DNA from: DASPKS01 sp035628035
GTDB taxonomy: Bacteria; Bacteroidota; Rhodothermia; Rhodothermales; Rubricoccaceae
Direction: 5' to 3'
DNA: 10,693 bases
Assembly (NCBI GenBank): GCA_035628035.1
Contig: DASPKS010000205.1
Location: 1 to 10,693 of the forward strand
Part shown: one piece after another, positions 1 to 6,920 of the stretch
How positions within the stretch are numbered: position 1 is the first letter of the stretch
How the letters are laid out: every line of letters begins with the position of its first letter
The notes under the pieces: generated by a model
Databases searched by the model: none
The model's input: only the letters and a program-made list of their open reading frames with translations
What the model was told of the DNA's origin: nothing
Position numbers and translations under genes: made by a program

Positions 1-10
1 GATTGGGCGC

Positions 11-43
11 CGCCCCCTCCCCTCTCCCCTCTCGCCCCTCTGC
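11..43 (+). promoter_or_regulatory. Pyrimidine-rich leader before uppP
   Basis: Only 3 of these 33 bases are purines. The tract runs directly into the uppP ATG and contains no Shine-Dalgarno-like purine block. Similar C/T-rich leaders precede other genes in this window, so it may act in translation start (for example by S1-type contact), which is inference. It also resembles one arm of the C4T/G4A inverted repeat near 3896-3920, so it could instead be part of an intergenic repeat cut by the window edge. Confidence 0.35.
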
Positions 44-862
44 ATGTCGGCCGTTGATTTCCTCCAGGCGCTCGTTTTGGGACTCGTCGAGGGCGCCACC
101 GAGTTCATCCCGGTCTCCTCGACGGGCCACCTCATCCTCGCCACCGACGCGCTCGGGCTCGACCCGACGGCGCCGCGGATGGTCGTGTTCAACATCGTGA
201 TCCAGCTCGCGGCGATCCTCGCGGTGGTGTGGGTCTACCGGGCGAAGCTGTGGGACCTCGTCCGGCGGCTCCCGTCGGACCCCTCCGCGCGGGGCTTCGC
301 GCTGGCCGTCGTCGTGGCCACGGTCCCGGCGGCCGTGCTCGGGTTCGCCATCGAGGACTGGATGGACGAGCACCTCTTCCGCCCGCTCGTCGTCGCCATC
401 GCGCTCGTCGTGGGTGGGCTGGTGATCCTCCTCATCGAGAACACCGCCGCGCGGCGGCTGCCCCGCGTGGCGGAGGTCGCCGACATCGGCCCGGGCGACG
501 CCCTCAAGGTGGGGCTGGCGCAGTGCGTCTCGCTCATCCCCGGCGTCTCGCGCTCCGGCGCGACCATCCTCGGCGGCGTGGCCTCCGGGCTCTCGCGGAA
601 GGCGGCCACGGAGTTCTCGTTCTTCCTCGCGATCCCCATCATGCTCGGGGCGTCGGCGCTGAAGCTGGTGAAGGAGGCCGACGCCCTCTCTGTGAGCGAC
701 GCACCGTTCTTCGCGGTGGGCTGCCTCGTCGCGTTCGCCTCGGCGCTGGTGGTGGTGCGCTTCCTGATCCGGTTCGTGGCCACCCACACATTCCGGCCGT
801 TCGCGTGGTACCGGATCGCGTTCGGGCTCCTGATCCTCGGCTACTACGCGCTCGCCCGCTGA
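44..862 (+). CDS. uppP: Undecaprenyl-diphosphatase (UppP/BacA family)
   Basis: This integral membrane enzyme removes a phosphate from undecaprenyl diphosphate, recycling the lipid carrier for peptidoglycan and other envelope polymers; overexpression in other bacteria gives bacitracin resistance. The 272-residue length is normal for the family. Both signature regions are visible: the ExxxE motif with E16 and E20, followed by PVSSTGH (residues 23-29), and the second motif PGVSRSG at residues 166-172 with the conserved arginine R170. Hydrophobic segments lie at about 50-65, 85-103, 113-131, 190-207, 222-242 and 255-270. ATG at 44 is chosen because the first motif begins within 15 residues, as in homologues. 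No Shine-Dalgarno site is seen. The last 19 nt overlap the 3' end of the convergent rqcH. What lies upstream is outside the window. Confidence 0.96.
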   Translation: MSAVDFLQALVLGLVEGATEFIPVSSTGHLILATDALGLDPTAPRMVVFNIVIQLAAILAVVWVYRAKLWDLVRRLPSDPSARGFALAVVVATVPAAVLGFAIEDWMDEHLFRPLVVAIALVVGGLVILLIENTAARRLPRVAEVADIGPGDALKVGLAQCVSLIPGVSRSGATILGGVASGLSRKAATEFSFFLAIPIMLGASALKLVKEADALSVSDAPFFAVGCLVAFASALVVVRFLIRFVATHTFRPFAWYRIAFGLLILGYYALAR

Positions 863-2505
863 CCGTCGGGGGCGCGCGGCGCCACCATCAGCACCTCCTC
901 GCGGTCTACGCGGACCTGCCCCGGCGCGCCGCCCTTCAGCGGGCGGACGTACTTCCGCTCGGTGACGATGACCGGCACGAGCGCCTGCGTCTTTGCCTGG
1001 CTGAAGTGGGCGGCCAGCGCGGCGGCCTCTTCCACGACGGACTTCGGCGGCACGGCCGTCTTGCTGGGCTTCCGGAGGACGACGTGCGCGCCGGGAACGC
1101 CCCGCGCGTGGAGCCAGAGGTCGTGCGGCGCGGCGTGCTTCGCGGTCAGCTCGGCGTTGGACCGCGCGTGCTTCCCGATGCGTACCTCCCACCCCCCATC
1201 GAGCAGGACGCGCCGGTAGGGCCGCGCTTCCTCGCCCGTGTCCTCCGGCCGGAGCAGCCGGGCCAGCGCTTCGTGCTCCTCTTCCCGGAAGCGCTCGACG
1301 GCCCGCGCATCGTCCAGCGTACGGAGGCGGCCGAGGAGCGCGCGAGCGCGGTCGGCGTCGGCCTGGACCTCGGCCCAGCGCGCCTCCGCGTGGGCGCGGG
1401 CCTGCCGCGCCTGCCGCGCCTTCGCATACATCCGCTGCGCGTTCTCGACGGCCGACTGCGCAGGGTCGAGGGGGATGGTAACCGCCGCACCCTCTCCGAG
1501 GATATCCGGCAGGGTGATCTCGGGGCGGCCGGGTCCTTCCCCTGCCGCCTGCGCCATGAGGAGGTGGCCCCACGCCTCGTAGCGGTCGGCGCGCGAGGGG
1601 TTCTGTAGCTCCCCCAGCATGGCGTCCGCGCGGCGGCTGAGCCGCTCGGCAGCCGTCGCGAGGGCCTGCTCCAGCGGGCGGTACAGCCCCTCGAAGCGGC
1701 GCTGCGCCAGCGTCCGCCGCGCGAAGGCGCGCACGGCGGCGTCCATCGTCTCGAATGCCTCGGCGGTCCAGCCCTCCGGTGGGTGCGCAAGGGGGATGGG
1801 CGTCAGCGCCTCCACGAGCTGCCCGCGCCGGTAGAGGTGGGGGTGCGGGTGCGCGAGGGCAGCCCGCACCGCCTCGACGGCGGCGAACACCTGGCGCAGG
1901 GAGTCGTCCTCCGGCGAACCGGGGGGAGTGCGCGGGTCGACCCCGGCGCGGCGGGCCACGTCGGCGGCGAGGACCGCGCCGAGGAGCGGCACCGCCGAGG
2001 CGATGGCCTGCGCGACCGTTGGCCGGTCCGTCCGCCACCGGGCCGCGAAGGCTTCAGGCGTCTCCGGGTCGGGTGCTGGCTGGGGCTGTGGCGGCGCCTC
2101 GCCGATCCCTTCTTCTCCCAGGAAGACCTCGGCGACCCGCCCGTCCAGGCCTACGCGCCAGCCGTTCGGGTGCGGCCCGAACATCCGGAGGAGGAGGCAC
2201 CCGCCCCCCTCGAGGTCCAACGCGAAAAAACGGTCGCGGTCGGCGACGCGCACGGCCTCGATCTGCCGGCCTGCGGCGCCGGGCAGCACAGCCGCCGTGT
2301 TGCGGCGGGCGCGGCCGGTCCCCTCCGTGCGGAAAAGGAGCGGGCGGTTCGGCGTGCACCGCGCGCGGAGCGTCCACACCCCATCCACCGCGTGGACAAC
2401 CAGACGTGCCTCGTCGCGCTCCTGTGTGAAGGCCTCGGCGATAGCGGCGCCGCGTAGCGCCCGGTCCCACTCGGCCGCGAGGGCGCGGAGCGTGACGTAG
2501 TCCAT
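844..2505 (-). CDS. rqcH: Rqc2/RqcH-type NFACT ribosome quality control protein
   Basis: RqcH binds 50S subunits still carrying peptidyl-tRNA and recruits tRNA-Ala to add C-terminal alanine tails that mark the stalled peptide for degradation (known from Bacillus). Older annotations call the family fibronectin-binding protein A. The 553 residues match the family length (B. subtilis YloA is about 570). The NFACT-N domain covers about 1-130 and keeps the Asp-Arg pair needed for tailing (D91-R92, in ADRDRFF) and the MFGPHPN segment equivalent to MGRHSN. A Pro-rich linker follows at 134-150, then a helix-hairpin-helix/coiled-coil region to about 410. The NFACT-R domain near 440-545 has IGKHARSN, DLWLHARGVPGAHVVLR, the AAHFSQAK helix and the KYVRPLKGGAPGQV strand-loop. 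The start codon is 2 nt past the stop of the TPR lipoprotein gene, so the two are probably co-transcribed. The 3' end overlaps uppP on the other strand by 19 nt. Confidence 0.93.
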   Translation of the reverse strand: MDYVTLRALAAEWDRALRGAAIAEAFTQERDEARLVVHAVDGVWTLRARCTPNRPLLFRTEGTGRARRNTAAVLPGAAGRQIEAVRVADRDRFFALDLEGGGCLLLRMFGPHPNGWRVGLDGRVAEVFLGEEGIGEAPPQPQPAPDPETPEAFAARWRTDRPTVAQAIASAVPLLGAVLAADVARRAGVDPRTPPGSPEDDSLRQVFAAVEAVRAALAHPHPHLYRRGQLVEALTPIPLAHPPEGWTAEAFETMDAAVRAFARRTLAQRRFEGLYRPLEQALATAAERLSRRADAMLGELQNPSRADRYEAWGHLLMAQAAGEGPGRPEITLPDILGEGAAVTIPLDPAQSAVENAQRMYAKARQARQARAHAEARWAEVQADADRARALLGRLRTLDDARAVERFREEEHEALARLLRPEDTGEEARPYRRVLLDGGWEVRIGKHARSNAELTAKHAAPHDLWLHARGVPGAHVVLRKPSKTAVPPKSVVEEAAALAAHFSQAKTQALVPVIVTERKYVRPLKGGAPGQVRVDREEVLMVAPRAPDGQRASA

Positions 2506-2507
2506 CC

Positions 2508-3791
2508 CTAGGGGATGAGCCGGTCGAGGCAGCCGGCCGCGCGCCGGGCCGCGGAGCGCACGAGCTCCTCCGTGAGATCCTCGACCAGGCCGCGCTCCGC
2601 TTCTTCCCGCCCCTCCTCGCCGAACCGGCGGCGCTCGTCCCTGGGGAGGTCGAGGTCGGCCACACGTCCGTCGTAGTCGTACCAGGCGGCCTCGCCGCTT
2701 TCGCTGTACTCGCCCGCTCCGGAGCAGAGCACCTGACGGCTCGCCACCTCCACCACCGTCACGTCCATCCAGGCCCGGAGCGTGACCTCATGTTGCACCC
2801 GGAAGTATCGCGCCGTGCCGCCGCTTCGGAGGTCAGCAGTGAGGGTGTCGGTATCGGTCACACGCGCCGTGCGGTCGAAGTCCTGCACGGTGACGGCGAC
2901 GGTCACGTCGGCGTTGAGGCGGCGGCCGAGGTGGGCGGCGGTAGCCGGCTCGTAGAACCGCTCCTCGCCGGTGTAGCGGATGACCCTTCGGACCTCCGTG
3001 GGATCGAGCGGTCGGATGAACAGCCGGGGTTGCTGCCAGTGGTCGTCTTCGAGGCGGTCGTCGAGGTCGCGGAGGAAGCCGGGCGGCAGCTCGTCGCGCC
3101 CGCGCTGCTCGACGGGGAAGAACGCCACGTTTACCGTAGCCTCTTCGAGGATGCGGTCGCGGAGGAGGACAAGGTCGGCGCCCTCCGGGCTGTCGGGGCC
3201 GGTACGCCGGAGCGCCTCATCGGCGTGGGCGAGGGCGGCGCGGTAGCGGCCGGCAGCGCGGTCGGCCTCGGCCCAGCGCGCGTAGGCCGTGCGTTCGGCG
3301 GCGTCGAGCGAGGCGGCCCAGTCGGGCGCGGGGCGGTAGCGGCGGGCCCGCTCCGCGGCGGCCAACGCTTCCTCGTACCGACCCGCCTCGACGAGGTCCC
3401 ACGCCTCCGGCTCCAGCGCCTCGACGGCGCGGGCGAGCGCGGCGTCGCGGTCGGCCTCGAACGAGAGCGGCGCGGCGAGGCGGACGCCCACCCCGGCGGC
3501 GCGCTGCACGAGCGCGTCGGCGCGGAGGTAGGCGTCGGCGGCGTCGGGCGCGTACGTGGCGGCGCCGGCCTCGGCCTCCAGGTAGCGCGTGAGGAGGTGC
3601 CGCCCGACGACGGACAGCCGCCCCTGCGCCTTCCGCATGTCCGGCTCGCGCTCCAGCGCGCGGACGTAGTGGTCGGCCGCCTCTTCGTAGCGGCCTTCTC
3701 GCTCGTAGCGCTCCCCTCGGTCGTAGAGCTCGCTCGGCGAGGTGCAGGCGGCGACAAGCCCGGAGGCGATGAGGAGAACGAGACGGCGCAT
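2508..3791 (-). CDS. TPR-containing lipoprotein with an unassigned C-terminal domain
   Basis: This is a 427-residue exported protein. The N-terminus has two arginines, a hydrophobic stretch and the lipobox LVAAC, with the lipidated cysteine at C16. Helical TPR-like units follow: residues 22-52 (YERxGRYEEAADHYVRALEREP) and about 130-200 (AGRYEEALAAAERA, AGRYRAALAHADEAL). After about residue 220 the protein changes to a mixed strand/helix domain starting VNVAFFPVEQ. That opening resembles the first strand of CsgG-like periplasmic domains, but I cannot assign it. The C-terminus (380-415) is highly charged and helical. An in-frame TTG at 3815 could add 8 residues, but it lies inside the predicted promoter and would spoil the signal peptide, so ATG 3791 is preferred. 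It is the first gene of an operon with rqcH. Exported TPR lipoproteins often act as scaffolds for envelope assembly; the exact role is unknown. Confidence 0.82.
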   Translation of the reverse strand: MRRLVLLIASGLVAACTSPSELYDRGERYEREGRYEEAADHYVRALEREPDMRKAQGRLSVVGRHLLTRYLEAEAGAATYAPDAADAYLRADALVQRAAGVGVRLAAPLSFEADRDAALARAVEALEPEAWDLVEAGRYEEALAAAERARRYRPAPDWAASLDAAERTAYARWAEADRAAGRYRAALAHADEALRRTGPDSPEGADLVLLRDRILEEATVNVAFFPVEQRGRDELPPGFLRDLDDRLEDDHWQQPRLFIRPLDPTEVRRVIRYTGEERFYEPATAAHLGRRLNADVTVAVTVQDFDRTARVTDTDTLTADLRSGGTARYFRVQHEVTLRAWMDVTVVEVASRQVLCSGAGEYSESGEAAWYDYDGRVADLDLPRDERRRFGEEGREEAERGLVEDLTEELVRSAARRAAGCLDRLIP

Positions 3792-3811
3792 GGGCAGGCG
3801 AAAGGGGCTTC

Positions 3812-3840
3812 GCAAGCTACGCCGCCGCCCGTGCCTGTCC
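3812..3840 (-). promoter_or_regulatory. Predicted promoter of the TPR lipoprotein-rqcH operon
   Basis: On the minus strand this reads GGACAGGCACGGG, then 8 nt, then TAGCTTGC. The same 13-base block at the same 8-nt distance precedes a matching TAACTTAC upstream of cydA. The TA-box fits the TAnnTT core of Bacteroidota promoters, and GGACA 16 nt before it resembles a -35 element. Transcription would begin around 3805, leaving a leader of roughly 14 nt before the ATG at 3791. The repeated arrangement is seen directly; promoter function is inferred. Confidence 0.5.
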
Positions 3841-3878
3841 CGTATCGCGCGCCTGTGCAGCGACGCTGCCCGCCCGGA

Positions 3879-3897
3879 GGCAGGGAGTACTCCTGCC
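3879..3897. repeat. Inverted repeat with GGCAGG/CCTGCC arms
   Basis: The arms GGCAGG (3879-3884) and CCTGCC (3892-3897) surround GAGTACT, which itself contains the palindrome AGTACT. It abuts and slightly overlaps the larger inverted repeat at 3896-3920. In minus-strand transcripts it would follow that larger hairpin, downstream of the CBS-domain gene. It may be part of a composite transcript end or of an intergenic repeat element. Confidence 0.5.
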
Positions 3898-3932
3898 CCT
3901 CCCCTCGGCGAGGGGAGGGGAGGGGAAAAAAA
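3896..3932. repeat. Perfect 11-bp inverted repeat with flanking A7/T7 tract
   Basis: The arms CCCCTCCCCTC (3896-3906) and GAGGGGAGGGG (3910-3920) pair perfectly around a GGC loop. Next come another AGGGG and seven A residues (3926-3932). The element lies directly after the stop codon of the CBS-domain gene on the minus strand. There the T7 tract comes before the hairpin, not after it, so it is not a standard Rho-independent terminator for that gene. It could still stop transcription or protect the mRNA end as a very stable GC hairpin. The regular C4T units also suggest a dispersed intergenic repeat. Confidence 0.6.
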
Positions 3933-3933
3933 C

Positions 3934-4356
3934 TCAGCGCGCGGGCTGGGAGACGCTCTCGAGCACGTCGCCCGTGCGGCGGTCGTTGCCGGCCTCGACG
4001 GCGAGGTCGCCGAGAGCGACGATCCCCACGAGGCGGTCCTCGGCGTCTACGATGGGGAGGCGGCGGATCTGGTGCTCCTCCATCAGGCGCGCCACGTCCT
4101 CCACCGACGCGTCCTCGCGGCAGGTGACGACCTCGGGGGTCATGATGTCGCTGACGCGGGTGGTCCCGGCGTCGAGGCCGGCGGCCGTGGCGCGGATGGT
4201 GATGTCGCGGTCGGTGATCATCCCGCTGAGGCGCTCCCCATCGGACACGGGCACGGAGCCGACATCGAGGTCCTTCATCTTCTGGGCGGCCTCCTGGAGA
4301 GTGGCGTGGGGCGGGACGGTCTCGACCCCGCGCGTCATGATCTCGCGGACTTCCAT
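3934..4356 (-). CDS. Two-CBS-domain protein (Hrp1-like)
   Basis: The 140 residues consist almost entirely of a tandem CBS pair (Bateman module). CBS1 covers about 1-58 (VREIMT start, GSVPVSDG, then MITDRDI with the TDRD nucleotide-contact motif at 48-51). CBS2 covers about 67-122 (VSDIMTPEVVT, RRLPIVDAEDRLVGIV, ALGDLA). Such stand-alone pairs usually bind adenine nucleotides or similar ligands and act as sensors; Mycobacterium Hrp1, of the same layout, is induced by low oxygen. No catalytic or DNA-binding domain is attached. The gene lies 64 nt downstream of cydB on the same strand, so it may be read through from the cytochrome bd operon, although a small hairpin lies in the gap. Ligand and partner cannot be read from the sequence. 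Confidence 0.9.
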   Translation of the reverse strand: MEVREIMTRGVETVPPHATLQEAAQKMKDLDVGSVPVSDGERLSGMITDRDITIRATAAGLDAGTTRVSDIMTPEVVTCREDASVEDVARLMEEHQIRRLPIVDAEDRLVGIVALGDLAVEAGNDRRTGDVLESVSQPAR

Positions 4357-4373
4357 GGCTAGACAAGGGCTGG

Positions 4374-4393
4374 GTAGAAGGGACGGCTTCTAC
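4374..4393 (-). promoter_or_regulatory. Small hairpin between cydB and the CBS gene
   Basis: GTAGAAG (4374-4380) and CTTCTAC (4387-4393) form a perfect 7-bp stem with a 6-nt loop. It lies 27 nt past the cydB stop codon and 17 nt before the CBS start. No T-run follows on the minus strand. It could be an RNA processing or attenuation site that separates expression of cydAB from the CBS gene, or it could be chance. Confidence 0.3.
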
Positions 4394-4420
4394 GCCCGGC
4401 ATGCCCGCCGCGTTCTCGGC

Positions 4421-5440
4421 TCAGTACGAGAACTCGCCCAGCTTCACCTTCCCGCGGAAGGTCCAGTACACCACGGCCGTATACGTGAGGACGAGCGGCA
4501 TCCCGATGGCCGCCACGAGCGCCATGATCCCGAGCGTCTTCTCGGAGGAGGCCGCGTTGTAGATCGTCAGGTGATAGTGCTCGCCCAGCGTGCTCACGAC
4601 GAGGTTCGGGAAGAGCGCCGCCCCGAAGAGGAACACCAGCGAGAGGATGGTGAAGGTGGACGAGAGGAACGCGTAGAAGGGTTTCTCCCGGTAGATCGCC
4701 CGCGGGATATTGGCGAGGGCGAGCACGTTCCCTACCACGAGCGCCCACGCCGCCGGGTACGCCGCGAAGTGCCGCGCCACCTCCGGCCGCGTGACGAGCG
4801 TCACGATGGTGGTGAGGACGTAGAGCGCGAGGAACACCCCGAACGTCCGCCACATCCATTCGTTGAGCCGCCGCTGGAGCTCGCCCTCCGTCTTGAGGTA
4901 GAGGTAAATCGCCCCGTGCATCGCGAAGAGCGCCACCGCGAGGGCGCCGACGAGGAGGGCGTACGGCGTGATCATCTCGAACGGCCCGCCCTGGTAGATC
5001 CCTCGCGGCCCGATGGGCAGCCCCCGAAGCGCCGCGCCGACGGCCGTCCCCATCAGCAGCGCGCAGAGCGTGCTGGCGAGCGCGAAGGCGGCGTCCCAGC
5101 TCCGCCGCCACCCCCGCCCTTCCCGCTTGCTCCGGAACTCGATGGCGACGGCGCGGAAGATGAGCCCCACGAGGAGGAGCATGAACGGGAGGTAGAACGC
5201 CGAGAGCACACTCGCGTAGGCCGTCGGGAAGGCGGCGAAGAGGGCGCCGCCGAAGGTGACGAGCCACACCTCGTTCCCGTCCCACAGCGGCCCGATGCTG
5301 TTGAGCAGGATGCGCCGCTCCTCGTCGGTCTTGGCGACGAAGAGGTGGAGCATCCCCACGCCGAAGTCGAACCCGTCGAGGACGGCGTAGCCGAAGAGGA
5401 GCAGCCCGAGGAGGACGAACCAGAGCACGTGGAGGTCCAT
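4421..5440 (-). CDS. cydB: Cytochrome bd ubiquinol oxidase subunit II
   Basis: CydB is the second large membrane subunit of the bd-type quinol oxidase, which reduces oxygen to water with high affinity and generates proton motive force without pumping. The 339 residues give about nine hydrophobic segments. Diagnostic motifs are LDGFDFGVGML (21-31), IGPLWDGNEVWLV (49-61) and GGALFAAFPTAYA (64-76). D54 in the WDGNEVW motif corresponds to E. coli CydB Asp58, part of a proposed proton route to the haem site. The C-terminus ends in the usual short charged tail (FRGKVKLGEFSY). The start is 4 nt beyond the cydA stop, so the two are one operon. No cydX-like small ORF is seen after it, and no cydDC genes occur in this window. 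Confidence 0.97.
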   Translation of the reverse strand: MDLHVLWFVLLGLLLFGYAVLDGFDFGVGMLHLFVAKTDEERRILLNSIGPLWDGNEVWLVTFGGALFAAFPTAYASVLSAFYLPFMLLLVGLIFRAVAIEFRSKREGRGWRRSWDAAFALASTLCALLMGTAVGAALRGLPIGPRGIYQGGPFEMITPYALLVGALAVALFAMHGAIYLYLKTEGELQRRLNEWMWRTFGVFLALYVLTTIVTLVTRPEVARHFAAYPAAWALVVGNVLALANIPRAIYREKPFYAFLSSTFTILSLVFLFGAALFPNLVVSTLGEHYHLTIYNAASSEKTLGIMALVAAIGMPLVLTYTAVVYWTFRGKVKLGEFSY

Positions 5441-5444
5441 GGCG

Positions 5445-6890
5445 TCAGCCCTGCGTGTCGGGGTCGAAGGTGGGGACGTTGGCCGCGCTCATCGAGTAGC
5501 CGGATGGGTTCGTGCGGCGGGCGGCGACTTCGAGGAGGTCGTCGGGCGTCGTCGGCCGGCCGGGCACGACGACGGGCTCGGGGCCGTGCTGGATCTTCGC
5601 GTTCATCACGAGCACCCACACAGCGAAGAGGAGGAGGTAGATCACCGAGAACAGGATGAGCGACGTGAGCACCATCCCGCCCGTCACGCTCTCGGAGAGC
5701 CCCTCGCTCGTGCGGAGCTGCCCCCACACGATCCACGGCTGGCGGCCCGCCTCGGCGCTCACCCACCCAAGCTGGTTGGCGGCGTAGGCGCCGAGGACGG
5801 CGAACACGAACACCCACAGCAGCCACCGGTGCCGGAAGAGCGTTCCCCGCCACCAGAGGAAGCATGCCAGCAGCGTGATGCCGATGAAGAACACCCCGAG
5901 GGCGACCATCGCGTGGTAGGTCTGGAACACGAGGGCGACGTTGGGCCAGTTCTCGCGGGGCACGTCGTTCAGCCCCACCACCGGCGCGGTGAAGTCGAAG
6001 TGGGTGAGGAAGGAGAGCCCGCCGGGGAGGTCCAGCCCGGCGGTCCGCCCTGCCTCCGGATCGGGTATCCCGAAGAGAAAAAGCGTGGCGGGGCCCGTCT
6101 CGAAGTGCCCCTCGAAGGCGGCCAGCTTCGGCGGCTGGTGCTCGGCGACGACGTCGGCCGAGAGGTGGCCCGTGAAGAGGGCGGCCAGGCTGGAGACCGT
6201 CGCCAGCACGAGGGCGCCCTTGAACGAGCGCTCGGCGAAGTCGACGTGCTTCCGCTTGAGGAGGTACCACGCCGAGATGGAGAGGGCGAAGAAAGCGCCG
6301 AGGATGAACGCGCCCACCCACACGTGGAGCAGGCGGACCACGCTCGACGGGTTGAACACCATCGCCCAGAAGTCGACGATCTCGGCGCGCGGCCCGGCGG
6401 CCGACTCGACGATGTGGAAGCCGGCCGGCGTCTGCATCCACGAGTTGGCGACGACGATCCAGATGGAGGAGAACAGCCCCCCGAGGAACACCATGAACGT
6501 GGCAAAGAAGTGCATCTTCGGGCCCACGCGGTCCCACCCGAACACGAGCACGGCGAGGAACCCGCTCTCCAGGAAGAACGCGAAGATCCCCTCGGCGGCG
6601 AGCGCGCTCCCGAACACGTCGCCGACGTAGCGGGAGTAGGCGGCCCAGTTCGTCCCGAACTCGAACTCCATCACGAGCCCCGTCGCCACGCCCATCGCGA
6701 AGTTGACGGCGAAGAGGCGGGTCCAGAACCGGACGGCCGCCTCATAGATGGGCTCGCGCGTCTTGAGGTACATCCCCTCCAGCCCCACCATCACCGCGCC
6801 CAGCCCGATCGTCAGGGGCGGGAAGAGGTAGTGGAACATGATCGTCAGCGCGAACTGGAGGCGCGACAGGACGAGGGGGTCGAGGTCCAT
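5445..6890 (-). CDS. cydA: Cytochrome bd ubiquinol oxidase subunit I
   Basis: CydA carries the three haems and the quinol site of the bd oxidase. The 481 residues keep the key positions of E. coli CydA: H20 (haem b595 ligand, His19), E100 and E108 (Glu99 and Glu107, proton path and haem d region), H189 (haem b558 ligand, His186) and M328 (the other b558 ligand, Met393, in YHAMVALG). The Q-loop quinol residues are K255 and E260 (Lys252/Glu257) in QPPKLAAFEGHFET. The Q-loop is short, hence the smaller size than the 522-residue E. coli protein. The residue matching E. coli Arg391 appears to be H326. A polar tail of about 50 residues follows the last membrane segment. The ATG is preceded by a C/T-rich leader and a predicted promoter in the divergent region, so transcription probably begins there. 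Confidence 0.97.
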   Translation of the reverse strand: MDLDPLVLSRLQFALTIMFHYLFPPLTIGLGAVMVGLEGMYLKTREPIYEAAVRFWTRLFAVNFAMGVATGLVMEFEFGTNWAAYSRYVGDVFGSALAAEGIFAFFLESGFLAVLVFGWDRVGPKMHFFATFMVFLGGLFSSIWIVVANSWMQTPAGFHIVESAAGPRAEIVDFWAMVFNPSSVVRLLHVWVGAFILGAFFALSISAWYLLKRKHVDFAERSFKGALVLATVSSLAALFTGHLSADVVAEHQPPKLAAFEGHFETGPATLFLFGIPDPEAGRTAGLDLPGGLSFLTHFDFTAPVVGLNDVPRENWPNVALVFQTYHAMVALGVFFIGITLLACFLWWRGTLFRHRWLLWVFVFAVLGAYAANQLGWVSAEAGRQPWIVWGQLRTSEGLSESVTGGMVLTSLILFSVIYLLLFAVWVLVMNAKIQHGPEPVVVPGRPTTPDDLLEVAARRTNPSGYSMSAANVPTFDPDTQG

Positions 6891-6920
6891 AGGCGGAAGG
6901 GCGAGGCGCCAGGGCGCGGG

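Noticed and set aside
229..1608. Long + strand open frame of 459 codons
   Set aside because: It runs through uppP in another frame and antisense to rqcH; the Arg/Pro/Gly-rich composition is typical of shadow frames in GC-rich DNA.
3792..3815. TTG start at 3815 for the TPR lipoprotein
   Set aside because: It would lie inside the predicted -10 box and put eight extra residues before a complete signal peptide.
3912..3925. G-quadruplex in GGGGAGGGGAGGGG
   Set aside because: Only three adjacent G4 runs are present; a fourth run at suitable distance is missing, and the G-rich arm would more likely pair with its C-rich partner.
3926..3932. Rho-independent terminator for the CBS gene
   Set aside because: The T7 tract precedes the hairpin on the minus strand and no T-run follows it, so the canonical order is wrong.
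4357..4420. cydX-like small gene after cydB
   Set aside because: The 64-nt gap has no open frame with a membrane segment on the minus strand.
3974..5659. 561-codon + strand open frame antisense to the CBS gene and cydB
   Set aside because: Its Glu/Arg/His-rich repetitive composition is the mirror of cydB codons; the minus-strand genes have clear family motifs.
5053..6537. 494-codon minus-strand open frame across cydB and cydA
   Set aside because: Out-of-frame reading of both cyd genes with no recognisable motif.
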